Assembly (NCBI GenBank): GCA_002709915.1
Contig: PARF01000088.1
Location: forward strand, 1-64,000
Length of the DNA: 64,000 nt
Origin: Roseibacillus sp.
GTDB taxonomy: Bacteria > Verrucomicrobiota > Verrucomicrobiia > Verrucomicrobiales > Akkermansiaceae
Direction: 5' to 3'
The position numbers and the translations under genes are program-made. Of this stretch, positions 31,888-41,172 are shown piece after piece (position 1 is the stretch's first letter; the number at the start of each line of letters is the position of its first letter). Under the pieces are notes generated by a model that was given only the letters and a program-made list of their open reading frames with translations, ran no database searches and was not told where the DNA came from.

Positions 31888-33384
31888 ATGCCACTTCGTC
31901 TTCGAATTTCAATTGCTCTCGCTGCCGCACTATTGCTGGATCCGGCACATTCCCGGGCGGAGGATCCCCCAACAAACCATCCAAATATTCTTCTTCTTCT
32001 CGTTGATGATTTAAAGCCTGCGCTGGGCTGCTATGGCGACCCATATGCCAAGACCCCCCATCTGGATCAACTAGCCGCGCGAGGCCTGAGATTCGACCTC
32101 GCTTACTGTAATCAGGCCGTTTGCGCTCCATCTCGATTTACCCTGATGCTGGGAGCCCATTCCACAGCAACCGGACTCTATGGGCTCGGCCATAAGCTGC
32201 GACGTTCCATGCCAGAGGCCATCACCATGCCCCAATTCTTTGCCAAACATGGCTACTACACGGAATCGATGGGTAAAATTTTTCATATCGGCCACGGGAA
32301 TGAGGGAGACCCAGAATCCTTCAGTGTCCCGCATTTCCACGACAAGGTCATCGAGTATCTCGATCCCGCCAGCACCGGAGGGGGAAAGCTCACCCGGGAG
32401 GAAGCCTACTTCACCAACCAGAAGCTCGACCAGATTCGCTCTCTCCCGCGAGGTGCCGCATTTGAAGCAACAAACTCTCGCGATGAAGACTATGCGGATG
32501 GAAGAGTTGCGGCCGAGGCCATAAAGCGGCTGCGGGCGGCCAAGACCCGGAAGGGTCCATTTTTCATGGCCGTCGGTTTTGTCCGCCCACATCTACCATT
32601 CAGCGCTCCACAGAAATACTGGGACCTTCACGACCCGTCCAAGTTCCCTCTCTCTCCCTTTCCGGATCATCCACAGGGCTCCCCGGGAATCGCTCATAAG
32701 CGCGCCGGGGAAATCGCCATGTATTCTCCAGTTCCTCAAAAGAACGAGGACTACACAGAAAAACTGAAGCGCCAGCTCATTCACGGCTACTACGCGAGTG
32801 TCAGCTACATGGACGCACAAGTAGGAAAAGTCATGACGGAGCTGCACCGCCTGCACCTTGCCAGCAATACCATCGTCGTTCTGTGGGGAGACCATGGCTT
32901 CCATCTGGGAGACCTTGGCATCTGGACGAAGCACACGAACTACGAGCAGGCAACCAGGATTCCCCTCATTATTGTGGCACCCGGTGTGACATCGAAAGGG
33001 GCCTCCACTCGGCAGCTGGCAGAAAGTGTAGACCTCTTTCCAACCCTTGCGGAGCTCAGTGGCCTGCCCCAGCCAGAGGTCCCCCAGCCGATTAGCGGCA
33101 AAAGCCTCCTCCCGGTTCTCAAGGATCCCTCTGTCCGAGTGCGGGACCATGCCTTCCACTGCTATCCACGGAGAGGAGGAGTCATTGGCAGGGCCATCAG
33201 GACGGAGCGATTCCGGATGGTCGAATGGAAAAAGCCCGGGGCTCCTGCCAAGACTGCCCAATTCGAACTTTATGACTACGGGGAGAGCTCCGTAGAGCAG
33301 AAGAACCTCGCGACGAAAAACTCCGATAGGCTTTCTAAGATGAAAGGAATACTCGCCCGCTACCCTGAAGCAAAACGGCGTTAA
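31888..33384 (+). CDS. Secreted Cys-type sulfatase (iduronate-2-sulfatase-like)
   Basis: This S1 sulfatase desulfates a glycan or similar organic sulfate outside the cytoplasm. The signal peptide covers about residues 1-24. PNILLLLVDDLKPALGCYGD supplies the calcium-binding Asp pair, and C79-APSR is the formylglycine signature (CxPSR), so a formylglycine-generating enzyme must mature it. HGFHLGDLGIWTKHTNYEQATRIPLII and the closing ELYDYGESSVEQKNLA segments are typical of iduronate-2-sulfatase-like members, abundant in marine Verrucomicrobiota that eat sulfated polysaccharides. The substrate is not deducible here, and no other glycan-degradation locus genes adjoin it. It converges with the esterase gene. 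Confidence 0.93.
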   Translation: MPLRLRISIALAAALLLDPAHSRAEDPPTNHPNILLLLVDDLKPALGCYGDPYAKTPHLDQLAARGLRFDLAYCNQAVCAPSRFTLMLGAHSTATGLYGLGHKLRRSMPEAITMPQFFAKHGYYTESMGKIFHIGHGNEGDPESFSVPHFHDKVIEYLDPASTGGGKLTREEAYFTNQKLDQIRSLPRGAAFEATNSRDEDYADGRVAAEAIKRLRAAKTRKGPFFMAVGFVRPHLPFSAPQKYWDLHDPSKFPLSPFPDHPQGSPGIAHKRAGEIAMYSPVPQKNEDYTEKLKRQLIHGYYASVSYMDAQVGKVMTELHRLHLASNTIVVLWGDHGFHLGDLGIWTKHTNYEQATRIPLIIVAPGVTSKGASTRQLAESVDLFPTLAELSGLPQPEVPQPISGKSLLPVLKDPSVRVRDHAFHCYPRRGGVIGRAIRTERFRMVEWKKPGAPAKTAQFELYDYGESSVEQKNLATKNSDRLSKMKGILARYPEAKRR

Positions 33385-33410
33385 CTGCACTTCTACCTGC
33401 AGGCCAGCTG

Positions 33411-34259
33411 CTAATTTCCAGTAGCAATCAACAACCCCTCCTCATGCAGGAATTCCTCCATTCTTCCCATCGTTGTCCAATATTGGCTGTTGTCTCCCCG
33501 TGGGTTGAAGAATCCGTGTTTCTGGCCCTCTGAGACAAACAGGTAACAGGAACGTCCTCTCTTCTCCATCCGGGCTTTGAAAAGCTTATGCCCGGCGGGA
33601 GGCGTTGTGGTATCTGCGGATCCTACCTGCACGAGCGTGGGAGCAGCCAAGGCGTGCACGTGCTCCACCGGAGAGAGTTCGCGGTATCGCTGTTTCAACT
33701 TTGCGTATCCGTATCCTTTCCGCGAGGTGTCAATGACGGGGTTAAAAAGGGCCATTGCCGCCGGAATAAAGACGGGTTCTCCCTCCCGGACATCATCGTG
33801 ATCAGCAATCAAGCCGCAGCAGGCAGCAAGGTGACCCCCCGCCGATCCTCCAGCTGCAACAATTTGATCCCGATTTACGCCTTGGCTCTTCGCGTTGCGC
33901 CAGATCCACCGAATAGCGGCCTTGGCATCAGATACGGCCTCAAAAGGAGAAGTCTTGTGCCGGCTCTGAACCCGGTAATCCGCGCAGTAGGCCACTACCC
34001 CAAGGGACGCCAGCCTCGTAGCCTGTGGATGAAACTGCGTGGTAGAGCCCCCAACCCAGCCTCCCCCAAAAAAGAAGACCACTGCGGAGCGGGTATCTCC
34101 CGCTTTCCACCCCTTCGGCCGGAAAATCTCGATTCCTAGTTCGGCCTGTTCCGTCTTGCGGTAGACAACAACCTCATCAGGCTTCCGGACTTCGGGTTTT
34201 GGAGCACTAAACGCAGCATGGCTAAAGGCCAGAAGAGAAATGGTCAGAATCGAGCGCAT
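33411..34259 (-). CDS. Secreted alpha/beta-hydrolase (esterase-like)
   Basis: This 282-residue protein begins at the ATG at 34259 with a signal peptide (MRSILTISLLAFSHAAFSA); the ORF track's start at 34286 is upstream of it. The fold is alpha/beta-hydrolase: oxyanion region VVFFFGGGWVGGS, nucleophile GGSAGGHLA, acid Asp in VGSADTTTPP, and His in GQKHGFFN. It belongs with BD-FAE/hormone-sensitive-lipase-like esterases, many of which deacetylate plant or algal polysaccharides. Its position beside a sulfatase suggests glycan modification, but this is inference. It is convergent with the sulfatase gene (26 bp) and divergent from the HAD gene. Confidence 0.88.
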   Translation of the reverse strand: MRSILTISLLAFSHAAFSAPKPEVRKPDEVVVYRKTEQAELGIEIFRPKGWKAGDTRSAVVFFFGGGWVGGSTTQFHPQATRLASLGVVAYCADYRVQSRHKTSPFEAVSDAKAAIRWIWRNAKSQGVNRDQIVAAGGSAGGHLAACCGLIADHDDVREGEPVFIPAAMALFNPVIDTSRKGYGYAKLKQRYRELSPVEHVHALAAPTLVQVGSADTTTPPAGHKLFKARMEKRGRSCYLFVSEGQKHGFFNPRGDNSQYWTTMGRMEEFLHEEGLLIATGN

Positions 34260-34347
34260 GTGGCATTCTCCCCCCGCGGCTCCCAAGGGGCGAGGAAAAG
34301 ATACCCCCTCTTCCCTTCCGCTAGCTCTTGGCCTGACCCTATTCTTG

Positions 34348-35022
34348 ATGCAAAAGATTCCTCGCGCCCTCCTCTACGATTTCGATGGTCTGATCGTCGA
34401 CACCGAATGGCCGATCTACCAAGCTTGGCTCCAGACATTTCAAGATCACGGCCATGCACTACCTCTGGAAGTCTTCAACCAGTGCATCGGAACCGACTTC
34501 GAGACTTGGTCTCCAAAAACTCATCTGGAAAACCTGACTGGTGCTCCTATTGAATGGTCTTCTCTAGACGATGCCCGTCAGGCTTCCATCGAAAAGAATC
34601 TGGAGGGAGCCCAGGCCATGACTGGAATTCCAGAAGCTGTGGAATGGGGCAGGAAATCCGGATTCCTAATGGGGGTGGTTTCCAGCTCATCGCATCGCTG
34701 GGTCGATGGGTGGCTGAGCAAAATCGGCCTTATAAAGCAATTCGATATCACCGTCTGCCGCGATGATGCTCCTCGGATAAAGCCAGCCCCCGACCTCTAT
34801 CTCGAAGCCGCTCAGCGCTTGGGCGTCGACCCCGCATCCTGTCTTGTCATCGAAGACTCGGTCAATGGGATCAAATCGGCCAAGGCGGCCGGAATGGCCA
34901 ATGTCGCAATTCCCAATCGCGTCACCTCCTGTTGCGATTTCTCTGTTGCGGACTACGTAATTTCCAGTGCACGGGAGCTACCCGCGGTCATCAAACGCAT
35001 CCACGTGGAAGAGGAAAATTGA
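34348..35022 (+). CDS. HAD-superfamily phosphatase, beta-phosphoglucomutase-like
   Basis: A 224-residue HAD hydrolase starts at ATG 34348 (MQKIPRALLYDFDGLIVDTE); the ORF track's 34240 start is in the upstream gap. Motif I is DFDGLIVDTE, motif II is VVSSSSHRW, the motif III lysine is in RIKPAPDLYLEAA, and motif IV is VIEDSVNGIKSAKAAG. The cap is helical (subclass IA). Candidates are a sugar-phosphate phosphatase or beta-phosphoglucomutase. Gene context, between an esterase and rdgB, does not decide. Confidence 0.9.
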   Translation: MQKIPRALLYDFDGLIVDTEWPIYQAWLQTFQDHGHALPLEVFNQCIGTDFETWSPKTHLENLTGAPIEWSSLDDARQASIEKNLEGAQAMTGIPEAVEWGRKSGFLMGVVSSSSHRWVDGWLSKIGLIKQFDITVCRDDAPRIKPAPDLYLEAAQRLGVDPASCLVIEDSVNGIKSAKAAGMANVAIPNRVTSCCDFSVADYVISSARELPAVIKRIHVEEEN

Positions 35023-35216
35023 CGAGTCCCTGCTACGAGAATGGCCGTGGCGGATTGGGGGCGGTAGTTAACCGCGTGACGAGCACACGAGAAGGATGAG
35101 GCCACGCAGGTGGCAGCCAGAAAGATGTGGTTCCATGTCCCCGACTGTAAATTCTTACATAAGATAGCAATCGCAGGAAAGGGCGCCTGCATCCTTCGCC
35201 TGTTCCAAGGGCTCCC
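35023..35216. other. Convergent intergenic region
   Basis: This 194-bp gap lies between the HAD and rdgB genes. A short GCGGT/ACCGC hairpin is the only structure I see, and it lacks a T-tract. No ORF or tRNA fold is convincing. Confidence 0.3.
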
Positions 35217-35840
35217 TCACGCCTTACCCGTTGGAGCACCGGTGACGCCACTATTGCGGTGACGGAGCCACACTGACACCTCCTCCATCGCCCGGGCCCG
35301 ATGGCTCAGGCCGTTCTTAATTTGCGAGCCCAACTCTGCAAACGACTCGCATTCGCCCATTGGAACGAAAAGAGGATCGTAGCCAAACCCGGCATCGCCT
35401 CGAGGCTTTTCCAGAATCCGTCCTTCTACACTGCCCGAGAACTCCTCCAGAATTTCCCCATCTTCAGCCAGCACCATGACGCAACGAAACCTTGCGGTTC
35501 TACCGTCCTTTACCACGCCCTCGAGCTCTGACAGCAGCTTGGCATTATTTTCTGAGTCTTTTGCCTCAGGTCCGGCATAGCGAGCCGAGTAAACACCCGG
35601 CCTTCCCCCGAGAGCATCAACTTCAAGACCCGAATCATCCGCCAGAACTAATGACCGCGTCATGCTGCTGATAGCCAATGCCTTAAGCTCTGCATTCTCA
35701 AGAAAGGTGCATCCCGTCTCCTCAACATCGGGAGCCTCCGCAAACGCCGTGAGGTCAGAGACGTTATATCCCTCCCCCAGTATTGATGCTATTTCTTCGG
35801 TTTTATGTATATTCCGTGTTGCGACCAGTAAGGGGACCAT
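35217..35840 (-). CDS. rdgB: Inosine/xanthosine triphosphate pyrophosphatase (RdgB/HAM1)
   Basis: RdgB removes deaminated purine triphosphates (ITP, XTP) from the nucleotide pool. Motifs are LLVATRNIHKTEEIASIL, LVLADDSGLEVDALGGRPGVYSARYAG, and GDAGFGYDPLFVP, with the conserved SHRARA near the end. The ATG at 35840 is preferred over a TTG at 35870 because GAGGAGG lies 8 nt before it and homology starts there. It converges with the HAD gene across 194 bp and is divergent from the beta-lactamase-like gene. Confidence 0.95.
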   Translation of the reverse strand: MVPLLVATRNIHKTEEIASILGEGYNVSDLTAFAEAPDVEETGCTFLENAELKALAISSMTRSLVLADDSGLEVDALGGRPGVYSARYAGPEAKDSENNAKLLSELEGVVKDGRTARFRCVMVLAEDGEILEEFSGSVEGRILEKPRGDAGFGYDPLFVPMGECESFAELGSQIKNGLSHRARAMEEVSVWLRHRNSGVTGAPTGKA

Positions 35841-36134
35841 TACTCCATCCTCCTCAACTGCTCCGCTCAATAAAGGGCGAAAACGGGCTATTTGGCCTTC
35901 GCACCGTTTAGAAGGGTGATCGCTCCATCAGCAGTCCTAACCCCGTGGTCAGATTGAGGTCCCTGCGTGGCCTTTGGAAAATAAGGTTCTCGCCAAGAAA
36001 AAAATAAGAAATTCTCTGGTGAGTATCCCCTGCCCTTCTCAATATCTATCGCTACAGATTTTCCCAACTTAGGATTCACAGCTCGGTTCAGACCTCCTTA
36101 GTCTCCCGGTCAACAAGTAACAGATTCTTCGCTC

Positions 36135-36150
36135 CTTCTCTTCGGAGAAG
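36135..36150 (+). repeat. UUCG-tetraloop hairpin
   Basis: CTTCTC, TTCG, GAGAAG forms a 6-bp stem with a stable UUCG loop, 11 bp before the terminator at 36162. The pair looks like the 3' end of a structured small RNA. Confidence 0.5.
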
Positions 36151-36161
36151 AGTGATAGAGG

Positions 36162-36198
36162 CCCCGCCGTGGTTTCGGTGCTACCGCGGCGGGGTTTT
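36162..36198 (+). terminator. Strong Rho-independent terminator without an upstream gene
   Basis: CCCCGCCG plus TGGT pairs with ACCG plus CGGCGGGG (right arm ends 36194), about 12 bp with one T-G wobble, followed by TTTTGCTTTT. The closest plus-strand gene upstream ends at 35022, beyond a convergent gene. The terminator therefore implies a short untranslated transcript in 35880-36160, or it shields the beta-lactamase-like gene from upstream transcription. Confidence 0.85.
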
Positions 36199-36272
36199 GC
36201 TTTTCCCCCTTTGCGAATGGCTCGTGGGGAGGCCACTTGCCTTCCTGCTCAAGATCAGAGACAAACACCCAT

Positions 36273-37526
36273 ATGAAGCCATTTGCGGTCATCTTGTTTC
36301 TGGTTCTAATTCCCGGGCTCTCCACGGCGACAAAGCCCACTCCCCGAGAGCTACCGGTCGCGGATCCTGCTGCGGCAGGAATGTCCCCGGAAAAGCTCCA
36401 ATTGGTAGGAGATAAGGTTCGGTCTCTTATCCATGAAAATCGCATTGCTGGAGCCTCCGTGATGGTGACCCGAAACGGAAAAATTGTCTACTCGGAGACC
36501 TTTGGGCTCCGAGACATCGAAAACAATAAACCCATGGAGTCAGACACCATCTTTCGTATCTACTCCATGACAAAGGCTGTTACTTCGGTTGCGGCAATGA
36601 TGCTGGTTGAGCGCGGAGCCCTTCGCCTTGAGGACGCCGTCTCCAAATACCTGCCTGAGTTTAAGAACGCCAAGGTCTGGAAAGACGGAAGGGAAATTCC
36701 TCCAAAAAACCCCGCCACGATCAAAGATCTCTTGTGTCACACCTCGGGCTATTCCTACGGAAATATCGGCATTCAGGCGATCGACGAGGCGCATAAGGAG
36801 AACGGCTCACTCCTGGAGACAATCCCGCTTTCCAAGTTTTGCAGACAGGCCGCGCTCATTCCGATGGCCTTTGAACCCGGAGAGCGTTGGCTTTACGGAA
36901 TTTCTACGGATCTTCTGGGCGCCGTAGTGGAACAAGTTTCCGACATGACTCTCGATCGATTCTTTCAGTCTCAGATTTTTACTCCTCTTGGCATGGTTGA
37001 CACTGGCTTCGTAATCCCAGAGGACAAAAGATGGCGGCTGGCTGCGGCTTACGACTCCAACAAAAAAGGAACATTAAAAAGAAGGACTACGGACCTTTTT
37101 ACTTATAGTGCCAAGACCCGGATGCTGTCAGGGGGTGGGGGCCTTGCTTCGACGATCCGTGATTACACCCGCTTTCTGCAGATGATAGTTAATGGGGGGG
37201 AGCTGCATGGATATAGGATCCTCCAGAAGAAGACCGTAGAAGAAATGACCCGTAATCACCTTTCTGGGCCGGCGATGCCCATAAGATTCCCAGGAAACTT
37301 GAGGCACGGCACAGGATTTGGCCTGGGCTTCTCGGTCAAGGTTAGCCAGAAAGATTGGAATCAGGCAGGACGCCTCGGCGAATACGGCTGGGGGGGAATG
37401 CTAAGCACTCACTTCTGGATTTCTCCGGCTGATCAACTCGTCGTTGTCACCATGGAGCAAACCTTCCCCTTCGACTTCCTTCTCGAAGATGCTCTCAAGC
37501 CACTGATTTACAATGCGATTGAATAA
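36273..37526 (+). CDS. Secreted beta-lactamase-like serine hydrolase (class C/EstB type)
   Basis: The 417-residue protein begins at ATG 36273 with a signal peptide (MKPFAVILFLVLIPGLSTA). The fold is that of class C beta-lactamases and esterases: the SxxK motif is in IYSMTKAVTSV, the YxN-type position is YGIS in ERWLYGISTDLLGAVVE, and a late GWGGMLST segment stands near the KTG position. The replacement of YxN and KTG by other residues is usual in EstB-like esterases and argues against a true beta-lactamase. DLLCHTSGYSYG is typical of this family in Verrucomicrobiota. It probably hydrolyses esters or peptides in the periplasm. Confidence 0.9.
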   Translation: MKPFAVILFLVLIPGLSTATKPTPRELPVADPAAAGMSPEKLQLVGDKVRSLIHENRIAGASVMVTRNGKIVYSETFGLRDIENNKPMESDTIFRIYSMTKAVTSVAAMMLVERGALRLEDAVSKYLPEFKNAKVWKDGREIPPKNPATIKDLLCHTSGYSYGNIGIQAIDEAHKENGSLLETIPLSKFCRQAALIPMAFEPGERWLYGISTDLLGAVVEQVSDMTLDRFFQSQIFTPLGMVDTGFVIPEDKRWRLAAAYDSNKKGTLKRRTTDLFTYSAKTRMLSGGGGLASTIRDYTRFLQMIVNGGELHGYRILQKKTVEEMTRNHLSGPAMPIRFPGNLRHGTGFGLGFSVKVSQKDWNQAGRLGEYGWGGMLSTHFWISPADQLVVVTMEQTFPFDFLLEDALKPLIYNAIE

Positions 37527-37628
37527 CGGGCTCTCCGCCATTTTCCAGCACAACTCAGGCGCAGGGCGCTTGCTCTGCTACGGCTTATCTGCCACTTTCC
37601 CGCCCCGTTTCAGCACAAAGAACCCCCT

Positions 37629-40178
37629 ATGAGTGACCGACGCAAACCTTACCCGTTCGATACTTTCGAGGCAAAGTGGCAGGGGCGTTGGGACGAGAGC
37701 AAGGCGTTCCGCATGCCCGGGCCAGGCGACCCTGACTTCGATAGCACCGCACCCAAATTCTATGCCCTCGACATGTTTCCGTATCCGAGCGGAGCTGGGC
37801 TCCATGTAGGTCACCCCGAAGGCTACACCGCCACGGACATCATCACTCGCTACAAGCGTAAGAACGGCTTCAACGTTCTCCATCCGATGGGGTGGGATGC
37901 ATTCGGCCTGCCCGCCGAGGAGCACGCCCGGAAAACCGGAGAGCATCCAAGAATCAATACACAGAACAACATCAACAACTTTCGCCGCCAGCTCAAGATG
38001 CTGGGCTTCTGTTACGACTGGGAACGCGAGGTAAATACCACGGACCCTGAATACGTCCGGTGGACACAATGGATCTTCCTGCAGATTTACAATAGCTACT
38101 TTGATGTATCTTCCCAGCGAGCCCGGCCCGTTTCCGAACTGGAGGACCAGGGGTGGACTAGGGAGCAAATCGACAGGGTGCGACTTGCCTATGTAGCAGA
38201 GGCCCCCGTGAACTGGTGCCCGAGCCTTGGAACGGTACTCGCGAATGAGGAAGTCTCGGAGTGGGAAGAAAAGGGGCACGCCGTAGAGCGGCGTCCTCTC
38301 CGGCAGTGGATGCTTCGTATAACTGCATACGCGCAGCGGCTCATCGACGAACTCGAGAATCTCGACTGGCCTGAGGGAATCAAGATGCTCCAGCGCAACT
38401 GGATCGGACGATCCGAGGGAGCGCGCGTGATTTTTCCGCTGGTCCCCCCTAACGACGCAAAAATTGAAGTATTTACTACCAGACCGGACACCCTTTTTGG
38501 CGCTACCTATATGGTTCTCGCCCCAGAACACCCTCTGGTAGACCAGATCACTACAGAATCGCAACGAGAAGCCATCACCTCTTATCGTAGGCTTTGCGCG
38601 ACGAAGTCTGAGATGGAACGCGGAGAGCTCAACAAGGAGAAGACGGGGGTCGCGACGGGGGCTTTTGCCGTCAACCCGGTCAATAACAAACCTATCCCTG
38701 TATGGATCGCTGATTACGTCATGATGGGTTACGGTACCGGGGCCATCATGGCAGTGCCTGCCCATGATAGCCGCGATCTTGAATTCGCGACAAAGTTTGA
38801 CCTGCCTGTAGTTCAGGTAGTTGAGCCTGAAGATGACACGGCTTGGGAGGGGTTCACGGGCAATGGTAACGCAGTGAACTCAGGGTTTCTTGATGGAATG
38901 GCAACTCCTGACGCTCAAAGAGCAATCAAGGAATGGCTCGAGGAAAACGAGCATGGTAAAGCTCAGGTTAACTACAAGCTGCGCGACTGGCTTTTCTCCC
39001 GTCAGCGCTACTGGGGCGAACCCTTTCCCATCCTCTGGAAGGATGGCCATCATGAAGCTCTATCAGAAAGTGAATTGCCTCTGCTTGCTCCGGAGCTGGA
39101 AGACTACAACCCCTCCGGAGAACCCGAGCCCCTGCTCTCAAAAGCCACTGAATGGGTAGAGGTCGCCGATGGGAAAAGGCGTGAAACAAACACAATGCCT
39201 CAGTGGGCCGGGTCATGCTGGTATTATCTGCGTTATTGCGATCCGAAAAATAGCGAGCGTTTTGTTTCTTCTGAGGCCCGAGACTATTGGCTAGGAGGCA
39301 AAGGACATGCAGGTGGCGTGGATCTTTACATCGGAGGGACTGAGCACGCAGTGCTGCATCTGCTTTACGCCCGCTTCTGGCATAAAATCCTGAATGACCT
39401 CGGACATCTCAATACGGCCGAGCCGTTTCAGAAGCTCGTCAATCAAGGCCTGATCATGGGTGAAGACGGCCGCAAGATGTCCAAGTCGCTCGGCAACGTC
39501 ATTAACCCTGATGACGTAGTTGCAGAATATGGCGCCGACGCATTCCGGCTCTACGAGATGTTCATGGGCCCTCTCGAGCAGGTAAAGCCATGGAACACGC
39601 AGGGTGTCGAGGGGGTATCGCGCTTCCTTGCCAAGGTCTGGCGAGTCGCAATGGTCATCACTCAGGAGGGCGAGTGGGCGCGTGGGAACAAACTTGGCGA
39701 CTATCCCGGGGAGCCCGAGCTCCTTAAAATCATGCACGCAACAATCAAGAAAGTCGGGGAGGACATCGAGAAACTTCGATTTAACACAGCCATCTCACAG
39801 ATGATGGAATGTATAAACGCCTTTACTTCTGGGAATGAAGTCCCTCACGATCTTTTCCGCTCCTTCCTTATTCTGCTCAACCCTTTTGCCCCTCATCTCA
39901 CTGAAGAACTTTGGGAGAGGCTAGAATATGAAGGCTCCTGTCTCGAAGCAGACTGGCCCACCTGCGACGAGTCCCTGCTGGTGGAAGATGAGATCGAGAT
40001 GGTTGTTCAAGTGAACGGAAAAGTCCGGTCACGGATACAGGTGGCTGCTGCGGCCGCGAATGAGGAATTAGAATCATCCGCACTGGCGGACTCCAAAATT
40101 ACGGCGCTTATAGAGGGCCTGGAAGTCCGGAAGGTCATCATTGTCCCAGGCCGACTGGTCAATATAGTGGCAAACTGA
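37629..40178 (+). CDS. leuS: Leucyl-tRNA synthetase
   Basis: LeuRS charges tRNA-Leu. The class I signatures are HVGH at 59-62 (in [16 protein letters not shown]) and KMSKS at 616-620 (in [11 protein letters not shown]). The editing domain CP1 spans roughly 230-420 and contains [20 protein letters not shown] and the [12 protein letters not shown] motif. The C-terminus has the anticodon-binding helices and the closing ubiquitin-like piece ([13 protein letters not shown]). Length (849) is normal. It starts at ATG 37629 and is followed after 49 bp by a PpiC gene. Confidence 0.98.
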   Translation: MSDRRKPYPFDTFEAKWQGRWDESKAFRMPGPGDPDFDSTAPKFYALDMFPYPSGAGLHVGHPEGYTATDIITRYKRKNGFNVLHPMGWDAFGLPAEEHARKTGEHPRINTQNNINNFRRQLKMLGFCYDWEREVNTTDPEYVRWTQWIFLQIYNSYFDVSSQRARPVSELEDQGWTREQIDRVRLAYVAEAPVNWCPSLGTVLANEEVSEWEEKGHAVERRPLRQWMLRITAYAQRLIDELENLDWPEGIKMLQRNWIGRSEGARVIFPLVPPNDAKIEVFTTRPDTLFGATYMVLAPEHPLVDQITTESQREAITSYRRLCATKSEMERGELNKEKTGVATGAFAVNPVNNKPIPVWIADYVMMGYGTGAIMAVPAHDSRDLEFATKFDLPVVQVVEPEDDTAWEGFTGNGNAVNSGFLDGMATPDAQRAIKEWLEENEHGKAQVNYKLRDWLFSRQRYWGEPFPILWKDGHHEALSESELPLLAPELEDYNPSGEPEPLLSKATEWVEVADGKRRETNTMPQWAGSCWYYLRYCDPKNSERFVSSEARDYWLGGKGHAGGVDLYIGGTEHAVLHLLYARFWHKILNDLGHLNTAEPFQKLVNQGLIMGEDGRKMSKSLGNVINPDDVVAEYGADAFRLYEMFMGPLEQVKPWNTQGVEGVSRFLAKVWRVAMVITQEGEWARGNKLGDYPGEPELLKIMHATIKKVGEDIEKLRFNTAISQMMECINAFTSGNEVPHDLFRSFLILLNPFAPHLTEELWERLEYEGSCLEADWPTCDESLLVEDEIEMVVQVNGKVRSRIQVAAAAANEELESSALADSKITALIEGLEVRKVIIVPGRLVNIVAN

Positions 40179-40227
40179 GATATTCTTTCGGATTGGCGAT
40201 TGAGCCCTCCACCGCTACCTCTCAGCC

Positions 40228-41124
40228 ATGCTTCGCGTTAACGGAGAGCTAATCGACCCGAATCTTCTCGAGGACGCCTTTGCCCGGATCAAATCCGAAG
40301 CCGAGGCCCGCCTCCAGGTATCTTGTTGCGAGAGGGATCCAGAGTTCATGGAGCAGGCGGAGGAAGAGGTCATAGACTCCGTCTTAATCGCGCAGGAGGC
40401 CGAGGCTCAATTCCCCGATCTTCCCGAAGAGGAGATTAAGGAACGCCTTGAGAGCACCCTGAAGGAATATCGTAAACATGGGGCGAGCTGGGACATGTTG
40501 GAGGCGCAGCGCGACAGTCTTCAGGATGAGTGTGAGGCCAACTTGCGTATGGAGAAATTTCTCGACGGGGTTCTGGAGGGTCAAACTGATGTCTCCGATC
40601 AGGAGGTCCAGAACTACTACAGGAACAATGAAAGAGAATTCCGAACTACGGCCGAGGTGCGCGTGCTTCATTTCATGAAGTCTCTTGAAAAGCATGAGGA
40701 TCCTGTCCTCTTGCTGGAAGAGATGGGCGAGCTCCGGGAGGCACTTGTTGACGGTGCCAACTTCGAGGAAATCGCGAAGGTAGAAACCGAGAAAGAATCT
40801 GGAGAAATTGATCTTGGGTGGATCACCTTTGATCGACCATCGAACCCAATCGAATCAATCATGTTCACGATGCGGCTTGAAGAGGTGAGTCCCGTCATCG
40901 CCTATGAGCACTCCTACCACATTCTTAAGATCGCTGAGATCAAGCCGGCTACGGTTCGGGACTTTAATGAGGTCAAGGAGGACATTGCCCATCGGGTAGA
41001 ATTCGAAAAGCGCCGGAACGCGCTGCGGAAATTCGCTGCCAACCTCAGGGAAGGAGCCACCGTGGAGAAAGTGGATTTCAGCGGAGATGATGAGGAACAC
41101 GAGGAGGGCTCGCCTGAAAGATAA
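40228..41124 (+). CDS. PpiC/SurA-type peptidyl-prolyl isomerase, apparently cytoplasmic
   Basis: This 298-residue protein has a parvulin rotamase domain near 145-235 (TTAEVRVLHFMKSLEK, ... GGANFEEIA-like VDGANFEEIAKVETE, GEIDLGWITFDR, EVSPVIAYEHSYHILKI). The long helical N-terminus resembles SurA/trigger chaperone regions (ERLESTLKEYRKHGASWDMLE). No signal peptide or lipobox is visible, unlike most SurA/PrsA proteins, so it may act in the cytoplasm; the start codon is ATG and no upstream in-frame extension is listed. The C-terminal tail is acidic. Its gene lies 49 bp after leuS. Confidence 0.88.
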   Translation: MLRVNGELIDPNLLEDAFARIKSEAEARLQVSCCERDPEFMEQAEEEVIDSVLIAQEAEAQFPDLPEEEIKERLESTLKEYRKHGASWDMLEAQRDSLQDECEANLRMEKFLDGVLEGQTDVSDQEVQNYYRNNEREFRTTAEVRVLHFMKSLEKHEDPVLLLEEMGELREALVDGANFEEIAKVETEKESGEIDLGWITFDRPSNPIESIMFTMRLEEVSPVIAYEHSYHILKIAEIKPATVRDFNEVKEDIAHRVEFEKRRNALRKFAANLREGATVEKVDFSGDDEEHEEGSPER

Positions 41125-41172
41125 GCCATTATTTCTGGGAATCGGAGAAAGATGCCAGTCCTTGGCCACAGC

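Larger units (their letters stand above)
35841..36272. other. 432-bp rdgB / beta-lactamase-like intergenic region
   Basis: No trustworthy protein gene is present; a 63-codon minus-strand ORF (35888-36079) begins at GTG and looks like chance. On the plus strand there is a UUCG-capped hairpin (36135-36150) and a strong terminator (36162-36198). Because no plus-strand gene precedes that terminator, something untranslated may be transcribed rightward from this gap. Confidence 0.45.

Noticed and set aside
32593-33390. 265-residue minus-strand ORF
   Set aside because: It is a shadow of the sulfatase gene.
35023-35216. Possible non-coding RNA in the HAD/rdgB gap
   Set aside because: Only a 5-bp stem without terminator or conserved element is visible.
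35888-36079. 63-residue minus-strand ORF between rdgB and the beta-lactamase-like gene
   Set aside because: It has a GTG start without a ribosome-binding site and no family resemblance, so it is probably chance.
36273-37526. True class C beta-lactamase (antibiotic resistance)
   Set aside because: SxxK is present but the YxN and KTG positions differ, as in EstB-like esterases common in this phylum.
37578-38765. 395-residue minus-strand ORF
   Set aside because: It is the shadow of leuS, which has both class I signatures.
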